Of a DNA stretch of 64,000 nt, positions 16,286-23,448 are shown piece after piece (within the stretch, counting starts at the first letter, position 1; every line of letters begins with the position of its first letter). A program made the translations under genes and the position numbers. The notes under the pieces were generated by a model. That model worked only from the letters and a program-made list of their open reading frames with translations, was not told where the DNA came from and searched no databases. Origin of the DNA: an uncultured bacterium (GTDB lineage: Bacteria; Bacillota; Clostridia; Christensenellales; CAG-917); assembly GCA_949432885.1 (NCBI GenBank), contig CASQXY010000003.1, positions 51,633-115,632 on the forward strand. The letters are read 5' to 3'.

Positions 16286-16292
16286 ATACGAG

Positions 16293-16321
16293 AGCCGCTC
16301 ACCGCATGGCGGCTTTTTTTT
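16293..16321 (+). terminator. Terminator after patB
   Basis: AGCCGC / GCGGCT stem with a 10-nt loop followed by T8. Confidence 0.8.
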
Positions 16322-16381
16322 GCATTTGAACGTCCGGGTGCATATCTATGTTGTATTGCCGCTTTGCGGCGGGGAGGCAAT

Positions 16382-17308
16382 ATGGCATTGTACAAATCCG
16401 CAGACGAAATAGTCGGAAAGACTCCGCTTTTGCAGCTGTCGGGGTTCGCAAGAGAATATGCGCTTAAAGCTCGCGTGCTTGCAAAGCTCGAATATTTGAA
16501 TCCGTCAGGCTCGGTTAAGGACAGGGTCGCGCTTGCGATGATACGCGAGGCGGAGGACAAAGGCTTGCTTCGCGCGCACGGAACTGTAATAGAGCCTACC
16601 TCGGGCAATACGGGCATCGGTCTTGCGGCAATAGCGGCGGCAAGGGGATATAGACTTATCGTAACTATGCCGTGTACGATGAGCGCGGAACGAATCAGAA
16701 TGATGAAGGCATACGGAGCGGAAGTCGTACTCACGGACGGGGACCGCGGAATGAGCGGAGCGATAGAAAAGGCGCGCGAGCTGGCGGAGATTATCCCGAA
16801 CTCCTTCATTCCCGACCAGTTTTCAAATACGGCGGGGGTGAATATTCACAGAACGACTACTGGACCCGAAATATGGGAGGACTCGCAAGGCTGTATGGAC
16901 TTTTTCGTCGCGGGAGTGGGCACGGGCGGCACTCTGACGGGAGCGGGTGAATACCTCAAAAGCAAAAATACCGAAATAAAGGTGATAGCCGTTGAGCCGC
17001 GTTCTGCGCGCAATCTGTCTGCGGGCGAATCGGGTGCGCATGGCATACAGGGCATAGGCGCGGGCTTTTTGCCTCCGATTATGAATATGCAGCTCTGCGA
17101 CGGCATAATTTCCGTGGCAGACGAAGACGCTTTCGAGACGGCGAGGCGGTTTGCAAAATCCGAGGGCGTATTGGTAGGGATTTCCTCTGGCGCGGCGCTA
17201 TGGGCGGCGGCCGAGCTCGCTTTGAGCGAAAAGAACCGCGATAAAACGATTGTAACCGTACTTCCCGACGGCGGCGACAGATACTTTTCAACCTCGCTTT
17301 TCAAATAG
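16382..17308 (+). CDS. cysK: Cysteine synthase A (O-acetylserine sulfhydrylase)
   Basis: A fold-type II PLP enzyme of 308 residues. The Schiff-base lysine is K46 in NPSGSVKDRVA, the substrate loop is PTSGNTGIGL, and the phosphate-binding loop is GVGTGGTLTG. The C-terminal SSGAALWAA binds the PLP ring. It makes cysteine from O-acetylserine and sulfide in the cytosol. GGGGAGG lies 5 nt before the ATG at 16382. The sulfide could come in part from the C-S lyase encoded upstream. Length is normal for CysK; no cystathionine beta-synthase extension is present. Confidence 0.92.
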   Translation: MALYKSADEIVGKTPLLQLSGFAREYALKARVLAKLEYLNPSGSVKDRVALAMIREAEDKGLLRAHGTVIEPTSGNTGIGLAAIAAARGYRLIVTMPCTMSAERIRMMKAYGAEVVLTDGDRGMSGAIEKARELAEIIPNSFIPDQFSNTAGVNIHRTTTGPEIWEDSQGCMDFFVAGVGTGGTLTGAGEYLKSKNTEIKVIAVEPRSARNLSAGESGAHGIQGIGAGFLPPIMNMQLCDGIISVADEDAFETARRFAKSEGVLVGISSGAALWAAAELALSEKNRDKTIVTVLPDGGDRYFSTSLFK

Positions 17309-17404
17309 ACCGCGTGCGGCGGTCTGCAATAGTTTTCCCGTTTCCGACTTGATAATGTCCGCGATATGGGGTATAATCGTCGTATAAAATTTGGCGTAGC
17401 GAGC

Positions 17405-17719
17405 AGTCGGTGCCGTTAGCGCCGGGGCTTAACGCCGCGGAACGTACCATAACGGAAATATTGAAATTTTCAGACAGAGAGGCGCAGACGGTGGCTTCAT
17501 GCCAACTGCCTGTCTTGCGGCGGCGTATGGCTTCTGTTTTCAAAGATAGGAGAGCCTAAGACGATAACCGTTGCAGAGGCTCCCGAAAATGTTCTATGCT
17601 TCGGGTGGATAGACGGTCAAATGCAAAGCGCAGACGGGAAGAGCTGCAAGAAGTATTTTTCTATGCGCAGAAAAAATGCAAACGGTCTGAAAGAACAAGG
17701 CGGTTGGATAGAATTATAG
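17405..17719 (+). pseudogene. Decayed YdeI/OmpD-associated family gene
   Basis: No intact frame exists, but pieces of the YdeI family can be read. One frame gives LPLAPGLNAAERTITEILKF then SDREAQTVAS. A shift to another frame gives GVWLLFSKIGEPKTITVAEA, then NVLCFGWIDGQMQSADGKS and CKKYFSMRRKN, ending at the TAG at 17717. The pattern GVWLxxxKxG...TxxxAxE..LCFGWIDGQ...RR is the family core. At least one frameshift, a lost N-terminus and a short C-terminus show it is broken. It lies alone between cysK and tcdA in a 558-bp gap, the rest of which shows nothing. Confidence 0.6.
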
Positions 17720-17866
17720 ACAGACTCAATAAAAATCTCAAATCTATTGACAAAATGCGTCGGACGTAAAGTTTTGAAGCCTTTTAGTTGCCGAAAAGAG
17801 ATTTTATTTGCAAATTTGAATATATAAAACTCCGATAGCGCGGTTTAACTAGTTGGAGAATGGCGG

Positions 17867-18628
17867 ATGAATATGCGAAACGAGTTTTCGAGAACTGAAC
17901 TTTTATTGGGCGCAGACGCGATGAAAAGGCTTGCCGAGTCGAGAGTCGCCGTTTTCGGCTTGGGCGGCGTAGGCGGTTATACGGTCGAGGCGCTCGCGCG
18001 GTCGGGCGTGGGGGCTCTCGATATCGTCGACAGCGATAGGTTGGACGAAACCAATATAAACCGTCAGATTCTCGCTACGCACGATACGATGGGCAGATTC
18101 AAGACAGAAGTAGCCGCCGAGCGTATAGCTTCCATAAATCCCGATTGCAAGGTGCGGACGTACAACGTGTTCTATTTGCCGAATTCGGATTATTTCGATT
18201 TTTCGCAGTTCGACTATATCGTGGACGCTGTCGATACCGTTGCCGCCAAGCTGGCGCTAGTACAAAACGCCAAAGCGTGCGGAGTGCCTATCGTCAGCGC
18301 TATGGGCGCCGGAAACAAGCTCGACCCTACGGCGTTCGAGGTCGCGGATATTTTCAAAACCTCCGTCTGTCCGCTTGCCAAGGTTATGAGGAGAGAATTG
18401 AGAAAACTCGGGGTCGATTCCCTTAAAGTCGTTTATTCCAAAGAGGAGCCCGTTAAGTGCGGAGACGCTCCGACGTCGGACGAGGGGCGGGAGCCGCGCG
18501 ACGGGGAAGGTGCAGGTATAAAAGCCGTAAGACGGAGCGTGCCCGCAAGCGTGGCGTTTGTACCGTCCGTCGCAGGGCTTATAGTCGCAAGCGTAGTTGT
18601 AAAGGATTTGATTGGCTATAACCTGTAA
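17867..18628 (+). CDS. tcdA: tRNA threonylcarbamoyladenosine dehydratase (ThiF/E1 family)
   Basis: A 253-residue E1-like enzyme. The ATP-binding Rossmann loop FGLGGVGGYTVEALARSGVG is near residue 31, followed by DSDRLDETNINRQ and the nucleotide-contact region FDYIVDAVDTVAAK. The C-terminus PSVAGLIVASVVVKDL is typical of TcdA/CsdL. The enzyme cyclises N6-threonylcarbamoyladenosine at tRNA position 37 to its hydantoin form. An acidic low-complexity insert (about residues 200-217, DEGREPRDGEGAG) is unusual. TTGGAGAATGGCGG precedes the start; an alternative ATG lies two codons in. Confidence 0.9.
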   Translation: MNMRNEFSRTELLLGADAMKRLAESRVAVFGLGGVGGYTVEALARSGVGALDIVDSDRLDETNINRQILATHDTMGRFKTEVAAERIASINPDCKVRTYNVFYLPNSDYFDFSQFDYIVDAVDTVAAKLALVQNAKACGVPIVSAMGAGNKLDPTAFEVADIFKTSVCPLAKVMRRELRKLGVDSLKVVYSKEEPVKCGDAPTSDEGREPRDGEGAGIKAVRRSVPASVAFVPSVAGLIVASVVVKDLIGYNL

Positions 18629-18656
18629 GCTCGGCAAAACTTTTTTTTCAATACGC

Positions 18657-18685
18657 TTGACAATTTATTTGATTTATCATATTAT
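18657..18685 (+). promoter_or_regulatory. Promoter of the tRNA cluster
   Basis: TTGACA, 17 bp, TATTAT, placing the start about 10 nt before tRNA-fMet. Confidence 0.75.
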
Positions 18686-18702
18686 AAGCAAGCATTAAAC
18701 GT

Positions 18703-18778
18703 CGCGGGGTAGAGCAGTTGGCAGCTCGTCGGGCTCATAACCCGGAGGTCGTTGGTTCGAATCCTTCCCCCGCAACCA
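18703..18778 (+). tRNA. tRNA-fMet (CAT), initiator
   Basis: A complete cloverleaf with encoded CCA. C1 faces A72 (unpaired) and the anticodon stem has three G-C pairs (GGG/CCC) around CTCATAA; both are initiator features. Confidence 0.95.
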
Positions 18779-18841
18779 TACGGACGGAAATCCGTTCTTG
18801 AATTATTAAGGCTCTGCCGAGGGCAGAGCCTTAATAAAAAA

Positions 18842-18900
18842 CAATCGGGTGCAAGCGAAGGCTTTGACGAAAGACAAAGCCGAGTCAAAAAGCCGAATTG
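18842..18900 (+). repeat. 59-bp direct repeat, copy 1
   Basis: It starts CAATCGGGTGCAAGCGAAGG and ends AGCCGAATTG. It differs from copy 2 at about five positions. Confidence 0.75.
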
Positions 18901-19004
18901 TAAAAACCGCGTAAGCGGCAAGCCTCGAAAATAAAATGAGCGGAGTATGGCGAGATAAAACGACGGCGGTGCTGACAGCGAGATTTTATTTGAGAGAAGA
19001 GGAG

Positions 19005-19063
19005 CAATCGGGTGCAAGCGAAGGCTTTGACGCAAGACAAAGACGAGCATAAAAGCCGAATTG
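19005..19063 (+). repeat. 59-bp direct repeat, copy 2
   Basis: Same ends as copy 1. The 163-bp distance between copies suggests duplication of an intergenic segment within the tRNA cluster. Confidence 0.75.
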
Positions 19064-19069
19064 CGACGT

Positions 19070-19146
19070 GGCGGCGTAGCTTAGTTGGTTATAGCGGCCG
19101 GTTCATACCCGGCAGGTCATTGGTTCGAATCCGATCGCCGCTACCA
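19070..19146 (+). tRNA. tRNA-Met (CAT), elongator
   Basis: Acceptor GGCGGCG / CGCCGCT-type pairing with a normal G1 pair, anticodon loop TTCATAC, and encoded CCA. A CAT anticodon could also be tRNA-Ile2 read after lysidine modification, but the body resembles clostridial elongator Met. Confidence 0.88.
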
Positions 19147-19433
19147 GTGAACAAAATCTGCTTTGCAGATAAAAGTTATAGAACATTCGCCGTGTCAACC
19201 ACGGCGGGTGCTCGAAAAAAATGCGAGGTAGCCGCAATGCTCGCGGCATAGAGCGTAACTCTCTATGTTATGGGAAACCGTGAGCGGCGCCATATGGTAT
19301 ATACCATAGAACCTCACTCGGTAATATTTGCAGCACTGCATGTTGAATTGCACTCGCCAATATAGTATTATGTAAGCAGAATCTATTTTGGCAAAGCATA
19401 ATTGCCTTCGGCTTGTAAATATTTCTCTCATTC
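19147..19433 (+). other. Spacer between tRNA-Met and tRNA-Glu
   Basis: Non-coding. It contains three short hairpins: CGCCGTG/CACGGCG (about 19190-19206), ATAGAG/CTCTAT (about 19249-19267), and the palindrome TATGGTATATACCATA (about 19292-19307). I see no gene here. Confidence 0.5.
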
Positions 19434-19509
19434 GGCCCTATGGTCAAGTGGTCTAAGACATCGCCCTTTCACGGCGGTAACCCGAGTTCGAACCTCGGTA
19501 GGGTCACCA
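19434..19509 (+). tRNA. tRNA-Glu (TTC)
   Basis: Acceptor GGCCCTA / TAGGGTC with one G-U pair, anticodon loop CTTTCAC, T-loop GTTCGAAC, encoded CCA. Confidence 0.95.
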
Positions 19510-19546
19510 CAGAGGATAACCGCGATTTGCGGTTATTCTCAAAAAA

Positions 19547-19623
19547 GGAAGTATAGCTCAGTTGGTTAGAGCACCTGCCTTACAAGCAGGGGGTCACAGG
19601 TTCGAGTCCTGTTACTTCCACCA
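19547..19623 (+). tRNA. tRNA-Val (TAC)
   Basis: Acceptor GGAAGTA / TACTTCC, anticodon stem CCTGC/GCAGG around CTTACAA, encoded CCA. Its 3' end is copied downstream as part of a tandem repeat. Confidence 0.95.
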
Positions 19624-19942
19624 AAATCTTTCCGCCCGTCAGGGCGGATTTTTTGTTGTCAGGCACAGGCTCGAATGTGGCTATACCACCCACGGCTATG
19701 CCGTGCCTGTGACCAAGATCACACTGCACGCGATTGGACTGCGTCAGCAATCGCTGATGGGCGAGTCCTGTTACTTCCACCAAAATCTTTCCGCCCGTCA
19801 GGGCGGATTTTTTTGTTGTCAGGCACAGGCTCGAAGGTGGCTATGCCACCCACGGCTATGCCGTGCCTGTGACCAAGGTCACACTGCACGCGATTGGACT
19901 GCGTCAGCAATCGCTGATGGGCGAGTCCTGTTGCCTCAACCA
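19603..19942 (+). repeat. Tandem duplication of the tRNA-Val 3' end plus downstream 160 bp
   Basis: Unit 1 (19603-19761) begins in the T-arm with CGAGTCCTGTTACTTCCACC. Unit 2 (19762-19921) begins with the same bases, and a third, altered end (CGAGTCCTGTTGCCTCAACC) follows at 19922. Periods are 159 and 160 bp. Each unit carries a terminator hairpin (TCCGCCC / GGGCGGA plus T6-7) and an imperfect GTCAGGCAC...GTGCCTGTGAC inverted repeat. Repeated tRNA 3' ends are the usual att footprint of integrases, but no integrase lies nearby. Confidence 0.8.
19631..19654 (+). terminator. Terminator of the tRNA cluster (second copy at 19790-19814)
   Basis: TCCGCCC / GGGCGGA with GTCA loop and a T-run; duplicated within the tandem repeat. 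Confidence 0.85.
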
Positions 19943-19946
19943 GTCC

Positions 19947-19992
19947 AAACCTAAAACGAACTCCTTTTGTGGGAATAGTTTTAGGTTTTTTT
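19947..19992 (+). terminator. Terminator with recurrent loop sequence, copy 1
   Basis: CCTAAAAC / GTTTTAGG stem then T7. The 20-nt loop (GAACTCCTTTTGTGGGAATA) recurs with few changes at 21725-21771. The rest of the gap to 20245 shows only a promoter-like TTGTTT (18 bp) TTAAAT. Confidence 0.7.
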
Positions 19993-20215
19993 GCCTTAAA
20001 TCGGTTTCGCATAGCGCCGTGTAACGCCGTTATATTTCCGCTGAAACGCTTTTCGGGTGTTCGGCGGTATTCTTATCAATCACACGCGGCGGTTTATGCC
20101 GCGAAAGCCGCTTGTTATATATCAAGTGCCTGCCACAGTGCCATTTTACTTTTTACAGCTTTATATGGTTGAAAAATCGTTTTGTTTGTGCAATAATTAT
20201 TTTGCTTAAATCAAG

Positions 20216-20233
20216 CGATAAACAGTAATTTAG
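20216..20233 (+). repeat. 18-bp leader repeat, copy 1
   Basis: CGATAAACAGTAATTTAG, identical to 20951-20968. It ends 12 nt before the GrpB-family start. Confidence 0.7.
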
Positions 20234-20245
20234 CGGAAAGAAAAT

Positions 20246-20779
20246 ATGAGTAAAAAATTATGTGAAATGACGATGGAAGAACTATGGACACTTTTTCCGA
20301 TTATATTGACCGAACATAAAGCCTGTTGGGCGCAATACTACGCCGAAGAATCCACAGAACTAAAAAAAATACTGCCGACGGGAACTATTATAAATCATAT
20401 CGGAAGCACAGCGGTCAAAGGAATTTGGGCCAAGCCGATAGTGGATATTCTTGTGGAGGTAAAAGAAAATTTACAGGATATTGCCGCAACGCTTCAAAAT
20501 TGCGGTTGGGTAAAAATGTCCGAAAGCGAGCACCGCATATCTTTGAATAAAGGATATACAGAAGCCGGATTTGCCGAAAAAGTTTTTCATTTACATTTGC
20601 GGCTTATCGGCGATAATGACGAAATATACTTTCGCGATTATTTGATTGCTCACCCTGACGTTGCCAAAAAATATGAAGCGCTTAAACTCAAACTTTGGGA
20701 AAAGTTTGAATATAATAGAGACGGCTATACCGACGCCAAGAGCAAATTTATTGTAAAATATACGACGTTGGCGAAATAA
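20246..20779 (+). CDS. GrpB family protein (UPF0157)
   Basis: The 177-residue protein shows the family core INHIGSTAVKGIWAKPIVDILVEV (about residues 49-71), which has the shape of a nucleotidyltransferase active-site strand (GSTA...KPIVDI). The segment FHLHLRLIGDNDEIYFRDYLIAHP follows, also typical. Members look like minimal nucleotidyltransferases, often near dephospho-CoA or toxin-like enzymes, but activity is not firmly known. It is AT-rich compared with the core genes here and sits between the tRNA repeats and a GNAT gene, suggesting an acquired cassette. A strong terminator follows. Confidence 0.82.
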   Translation: MSKKLCEMTMEELWTLFPIILTEHKACWAQYYAEESTELKKILPTGTIINHIGSTAVKGIWAKPIVDILVEVKENLQDIAATLQNCGWVKMSESEHRISLNKGYTEAGFAEKVFHLHLRLIGDNDEIYFRDYLIAHPDVAKKYEALKLKLWEKFEYNRDGYTDAKSKFIVKYTTLAK

Positions 20780-20825
20780 ATTTCAATTTATCATAGAAAA
20801 TTCGTTTTAGGTTACTACCGCTCCA

Positions 20826-20873
20826 CAAAAAAATGACCGATAAGAACTCCCCACCCTCTTATCGGTCATTTTT
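20826..20873 (+). terminator. Terminator after the GrpB-family gene
   Basis: The 15-bp stem AAATGACCGATAAGA / TCTTATCGGTCATTT has an 11-nt loop and is followed by a T-run. Confidence 0.85.
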
Positions 20874-20914
20874 CATATTCTTTGAAAGCAATCATTAAGT
20901 GCCTTACCGTTTGC

Positions 20915-20943
20915 TTGATTAAATATTCTGTTTTTGTTATAAT
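20915..20943 (+). promoter_or_regulatory. Promoter of the GNAT gene
   Basis: TTGATT, 17 bp, TATAAT. Confidence 0.7.
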
Positions 20944-20950
20944 GTCAGTA

Positions 20951-20968
20951 CGATAAACAGTAATTTAG
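20951..20968 (+). repeat. 18-bp leader repeat, copy 2
   Basis: Identical to 20216-20233. It lies at the expected start of transcription and is flanked by GTCAG (20944-20948) and CTGAC (20973-20977), which can pair. Confidence 0.7.
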
Positions 20969-21008
20969 TGTTCTGACATAAAAAATGCAACGGGGAGGTT
21001 GTACGAAC

Positions 21009-21494
21009 GTGAATATAGTAGAGTACAGCGACGAATATGCCGAAGCCGTTAAAGACTTATTCGTGGAATTGCAAAGCTATTTAGCGGGCTTGGATAAGCG
21101 CGGCGTTATTGTATTAAAGGATAATTACCGAGAGGACTATTTCCGTAATGTCTTGGAAGAGATTAAAAAGCATAGCGGCAGAATCTTTTTGGCAAAAGAA
21201 AATAACGCGGCGGTCGGTTGTATTGTATGCAAAATATTTCAAGGCGGCGGCGAGGATGACATCACCACGTCTTGCCCGAAAATCGGTTTTATAAGCGATT
21301 TGGTGGTAACGCAAGCAAAGCGCGGGCAAGGAATCGGCAGTGCCCTATTGCAACGCGCCGAAAAATATTTTGCGAAAAACGATTGTGCTTATACGCAGCT
21401 TGAAGTGTTTGCACCAAACACCGACGCATTCGAACTATATAAGAAATCGGGATATAATATTAATTGTTTATATTTATCCAAAAAGTGTAATTAA
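21009..21494 (+). CDS. GNAT-family N-acetyltransferase
   Basis: A 161-residue GNAT fold. The acetyl-CoA loop is QAKRGQGIGSALLQRA (motif A, R/Q-x-x-G-x-G/A), preceded by the strand IGFISDLVVT. Motif B follows as TQLEVFAPNTDAFELYKKSGYN. The GTG at 21009 is chosen because GGGGAGG lies 10 nt upstream; an earlier ATG at 20985 overlaps that ribosome site. Substrate is unknown. It is the second AT-rich gene after the tRNA repeats and shares an 18-bp leader sequence with the GrpB-family gene. Confidence 0.85.
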   Translation: MNIVEYSDEYAEAVKDLFVELQSYLAGLDKRGVIVLKDNYREDYFRNVLEEIKKHSGRIFLAKENNAAVGCIVCKIFQGGGEDDITTSCPKIGFISDLVVTQAKRGQGIGSALLQRAEKYFAKNDCAYTQLEVFAPNTDAFELYKKSGYNINCLYLSKKCN

Positions 21495-21593
21495 AAAAAT
21501 TAGACAAACGGCATCATGGTTTGGGAATTAGCGTAACAACAATTGGGCGTTTTGTTGATTGAATAAACGTAAGATAAATTTCAATTTAACGTC

Positions 21594-21632
21594 GAATGGC
21601 TGATAAGACCAACTATCTTGTCAGCCATTTTT
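21594..21632 (+). terminator. Terminator after the GNAT gene
   Basis: AATGGCTGATAAG pairs with CTTGTCAGCCATT, then T-rich sequence. Confidence 0.8.
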
Positions 21633-21724
21633 CTTTGTATCGAGCGACTGCTTATGCAGTTTTTGAGTCTACGTGGTTTTGTCTTTTAAACGGTTCTTAC
21701 GGCACACGTTGTCGTCCACCATAA

Positions 21725-21771
21725 CAAACTTAAAACGGACTCCTTTTGCGAGAATAGTTTTAGGTTTTTTC
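21725..21771 (+). repeat. Recurrent terminator-like element, copy 2
   Basis: AAACTTAAAACGGACTCC...TAGTTTTAGGTTTTTT; same layout and loop as 19947-19992. Confidence 0.65.
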
Positions 21772-22205
21772 TTTGCCGTTTTAAGTTATTACTGTCATGC
21801 AAACCTATAATTTGAAGTCTGTTGAAACGAACGGCGTAGACGTACATAAAGACGTGAGCATCGACTATATATTATGTTTTTTTAGTGTTTAACATTGCTG
21901 TAATTATATTGCGGTGATTCTATGTAGGAAATATAAAGTCTGTTGTGAGATGGGACTGAATAGAATTGAATGCAATTTGGCGGCAAAAATTTTGATATGC
22001 GTGTAAAAAGCCTATATATTATGTTAGAATTGCGGAAACGACGCGGTGGCGATACATAATAACGTGTTTCGATAATGATGCGGCAGGCTGTATTTGAAAT
22101 AATATTTTGAAAAAAACTGTTGAACAATTGTCAGGTTACGTATTTACAAAATACGGATTATAATATAAAATATACAGTTGTATATTTATAACTAGGGGGA
22201 ACAAA

Positions 22206-23435
22206 ATGAAGAGGTTTGCAGGTTTATTGCTTATCGTTTTGCTGGTAGGCTCGATGGCGTTTGCTTTGGTTGCGTGCGATAAGGGCGGCGGACGGGATTA
22301 TACGATTGTGTACGTCGGCGACAGCATTGCCGAGGCACTGATAGGTCCTTCTCCTCTAGGGGAACGGGACAATTACGGTTATTACGCATTGCTGGGGAAA
22401 ATCAACAATTTCAAGTATTACAACCATTCGGTTTCGGGACATAAGACGTCGGGCGGTATGGCAGGCACGGACGGTCTGCTTGAAATGCTGTGCCGAGAGG
22501 ACGAGAACGCGGTGCTGATGAAAACGCATTTGCAGGAGGCGGATATGATACATATTTCCGTGCTCGGCAACAATATGCTGCAATACAATCTCGGGCTTAT
22601 GATACTCGAAGTCGCCGACCCCGACTTCGAGACGAAATATGAGGCGGGCAAGGGCGCGGACGCGGCGCATAAAACGCTCATCAACGCGCTCGAAGAAGGC
22701 AGTATGACAGAGCCGCTTGTAAGGAAATCCGTTGAAAAGTTCGACGCCGACGGCAATGCCGAGGATGTGGAATTCGCCTTTCCGCCCACATATAGGAATA
22801 TAGGCGAAATCGTAGACAGACTCAAATCGCTCAATCCCGACGCGAAAATAGTTTTTCAGAAGGTTTACAATCCGTTTTACGAAAATTCCAAGCATCTGAG
22901 CTCCGTCGTATGCAACAAGCTTGCCGAGATTGATGATACGCACAACCGTTTCGGCGGCGGAAAAATCGATACTATTGCAAAGGTGAGAAGGGTTGCGGAT
23001 TATCTGCTTTTGCAGCTCAACGGAATGCTGGACAAGTATCTTGCGGAGCATGAGGGCGCGTTTACAGTGCTTGACGCGCAGGCGGAGTTTGAAAGGGTGA
23101 CTTGTCTCGATAAGGACGAAAACGGCAAGGTTGATCTTTCGGAGGAGGGGCTCGGCAGGTCGCTTATATATGCCGACTGGACGCACCCGTCCAATTTCGG
23201 GCATGCGGTAATTGCGGGACTCACGCAGAATTTGCTGGATTCGCTGAACCTATCTTCGCCTGACGCCGTAGCCAATTATAAGGCAATAAGAACAGACCAA
23301 ATAAACAGGATGTATACGGGCATAAACGGTTTCGATGCAAAAGGGGCGATAGACGGGATAAATTCTGCGAAAACGTTTTTCGACGTGAGCATTGCGTATT
23401 TCAGCGCAATCGACGGCTATACGCCGATTTATTGA
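22206..23435 (+). CDS. SGNH/GDSL-type hydrolase lipoprotein
   Basis: The 409-residue protein starts with a lipoprotein signal (FALVAC, lipid-modified C24), so it is anchored outside the cell. SGNH block I is VYVGDSIAEAL with nucleophile S40. The block III position reads SVLGNNML instead of GxND, and block V is DWTHPSNFGHAVI with the Asp-x-x-His pair. DKDENGKVDLSEEG (about residue 300) looks like an EF-hand Ca2+ loop. Such enzymes remove ester groups from glycans or lipids. It has an AGGGGGA ribosome site and is followed 13 bp later by a second lipoprotein gene. Confidence 0.8.
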   Translation: MKRFAGLLLIVLLVGSMAFALVACDKGGGRDYTIVYVGDSIAEALIGPSPLGERDNYGYYALLGKINNFKYYNHSVSGHKTSGGMAGTDGLLEMLCREDENAVLMKTHLQEADMIHISVLGNNMLQYNLGLMILEVADPDFETKYEAGKGADAAHKTLINALEEGSMTEPLVRKSVEKFDADGNAEDVEFAFPPTYRNIGEIVDRLKSLNPDAKIVFQKVYNPFYENSKHLSSVVCNKLAEIDDTHNRFGGGKIDTIAKVRRVADYLLLQLNGMLDKYLAEHEGAFTVLDAQAEFERVTCLDKDENGKVDLSEEGLGRSLIYADWTHPSNFGHAVIAGLTQNLLDSLNLSSPDAVANYKAIRTDQINRMYTGINGFDAKGAIDGINSAKTFFDVSIAYFSAIDGYTPIY

Positions 23436-23448
23436 CGGGAGGCGCGAT

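Larger units (their letters stand above)
18779..19069 (+). other. Spacer between tRNA-fMet and tRNA-Met with hairpins and a 59-bp direct repeat
   Basis: It contains a small ACGGA/TCCGT hairpin followed by a long stem at 18804-18835 (TTAAGGCTCTGCC / GGCAGAGCCTTAA). It also holds two copies of a 59-bp repeat (18842-18900 and 19005-19063), the second ending 6 bp before tRNA-Met. No convincing coding sequence. Confidence 0.6.
21495..22205. other. 711-bp AT-rich intergenic region
   Basis: Contains a terminator at 21594-21632 (AATGGCTGATAAG / CTTGTCAGCCATT plus T5), a small ACTGC/GCAGT hairpin at about 21649, and the second copy of the recurrent terminator element at 21725-21771. A TATAAT near 22158 with an upstream TTACGT may start the lipoprotein gene. 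No coding sequence is convincing. Confidence 0.55.

Noticed and set aside
18842..19942. CRISPR array
   Set aside because: Repeats are few (two or three), long (59 or 160 bp) and without regular unique spacers; no cas genes.
19562..20012. Open frames of 65-130 codons across the tRNA-Val repeats
   Set aside because: They read through a tRNA and terminators, and exist only because the unit length allows it.
21882..22127. 81-codon minus-strand frame upstream of the SGNH gene
   Set aside because: It has no ribosome site and an AT-rich random composition, with no recognisable motif.
22118..22134. Another ArsR-type operator (GTTGAACAAT) before the SGNH lipoprotein
   Set aside because: Only ten bases match and there is no inverted partner.
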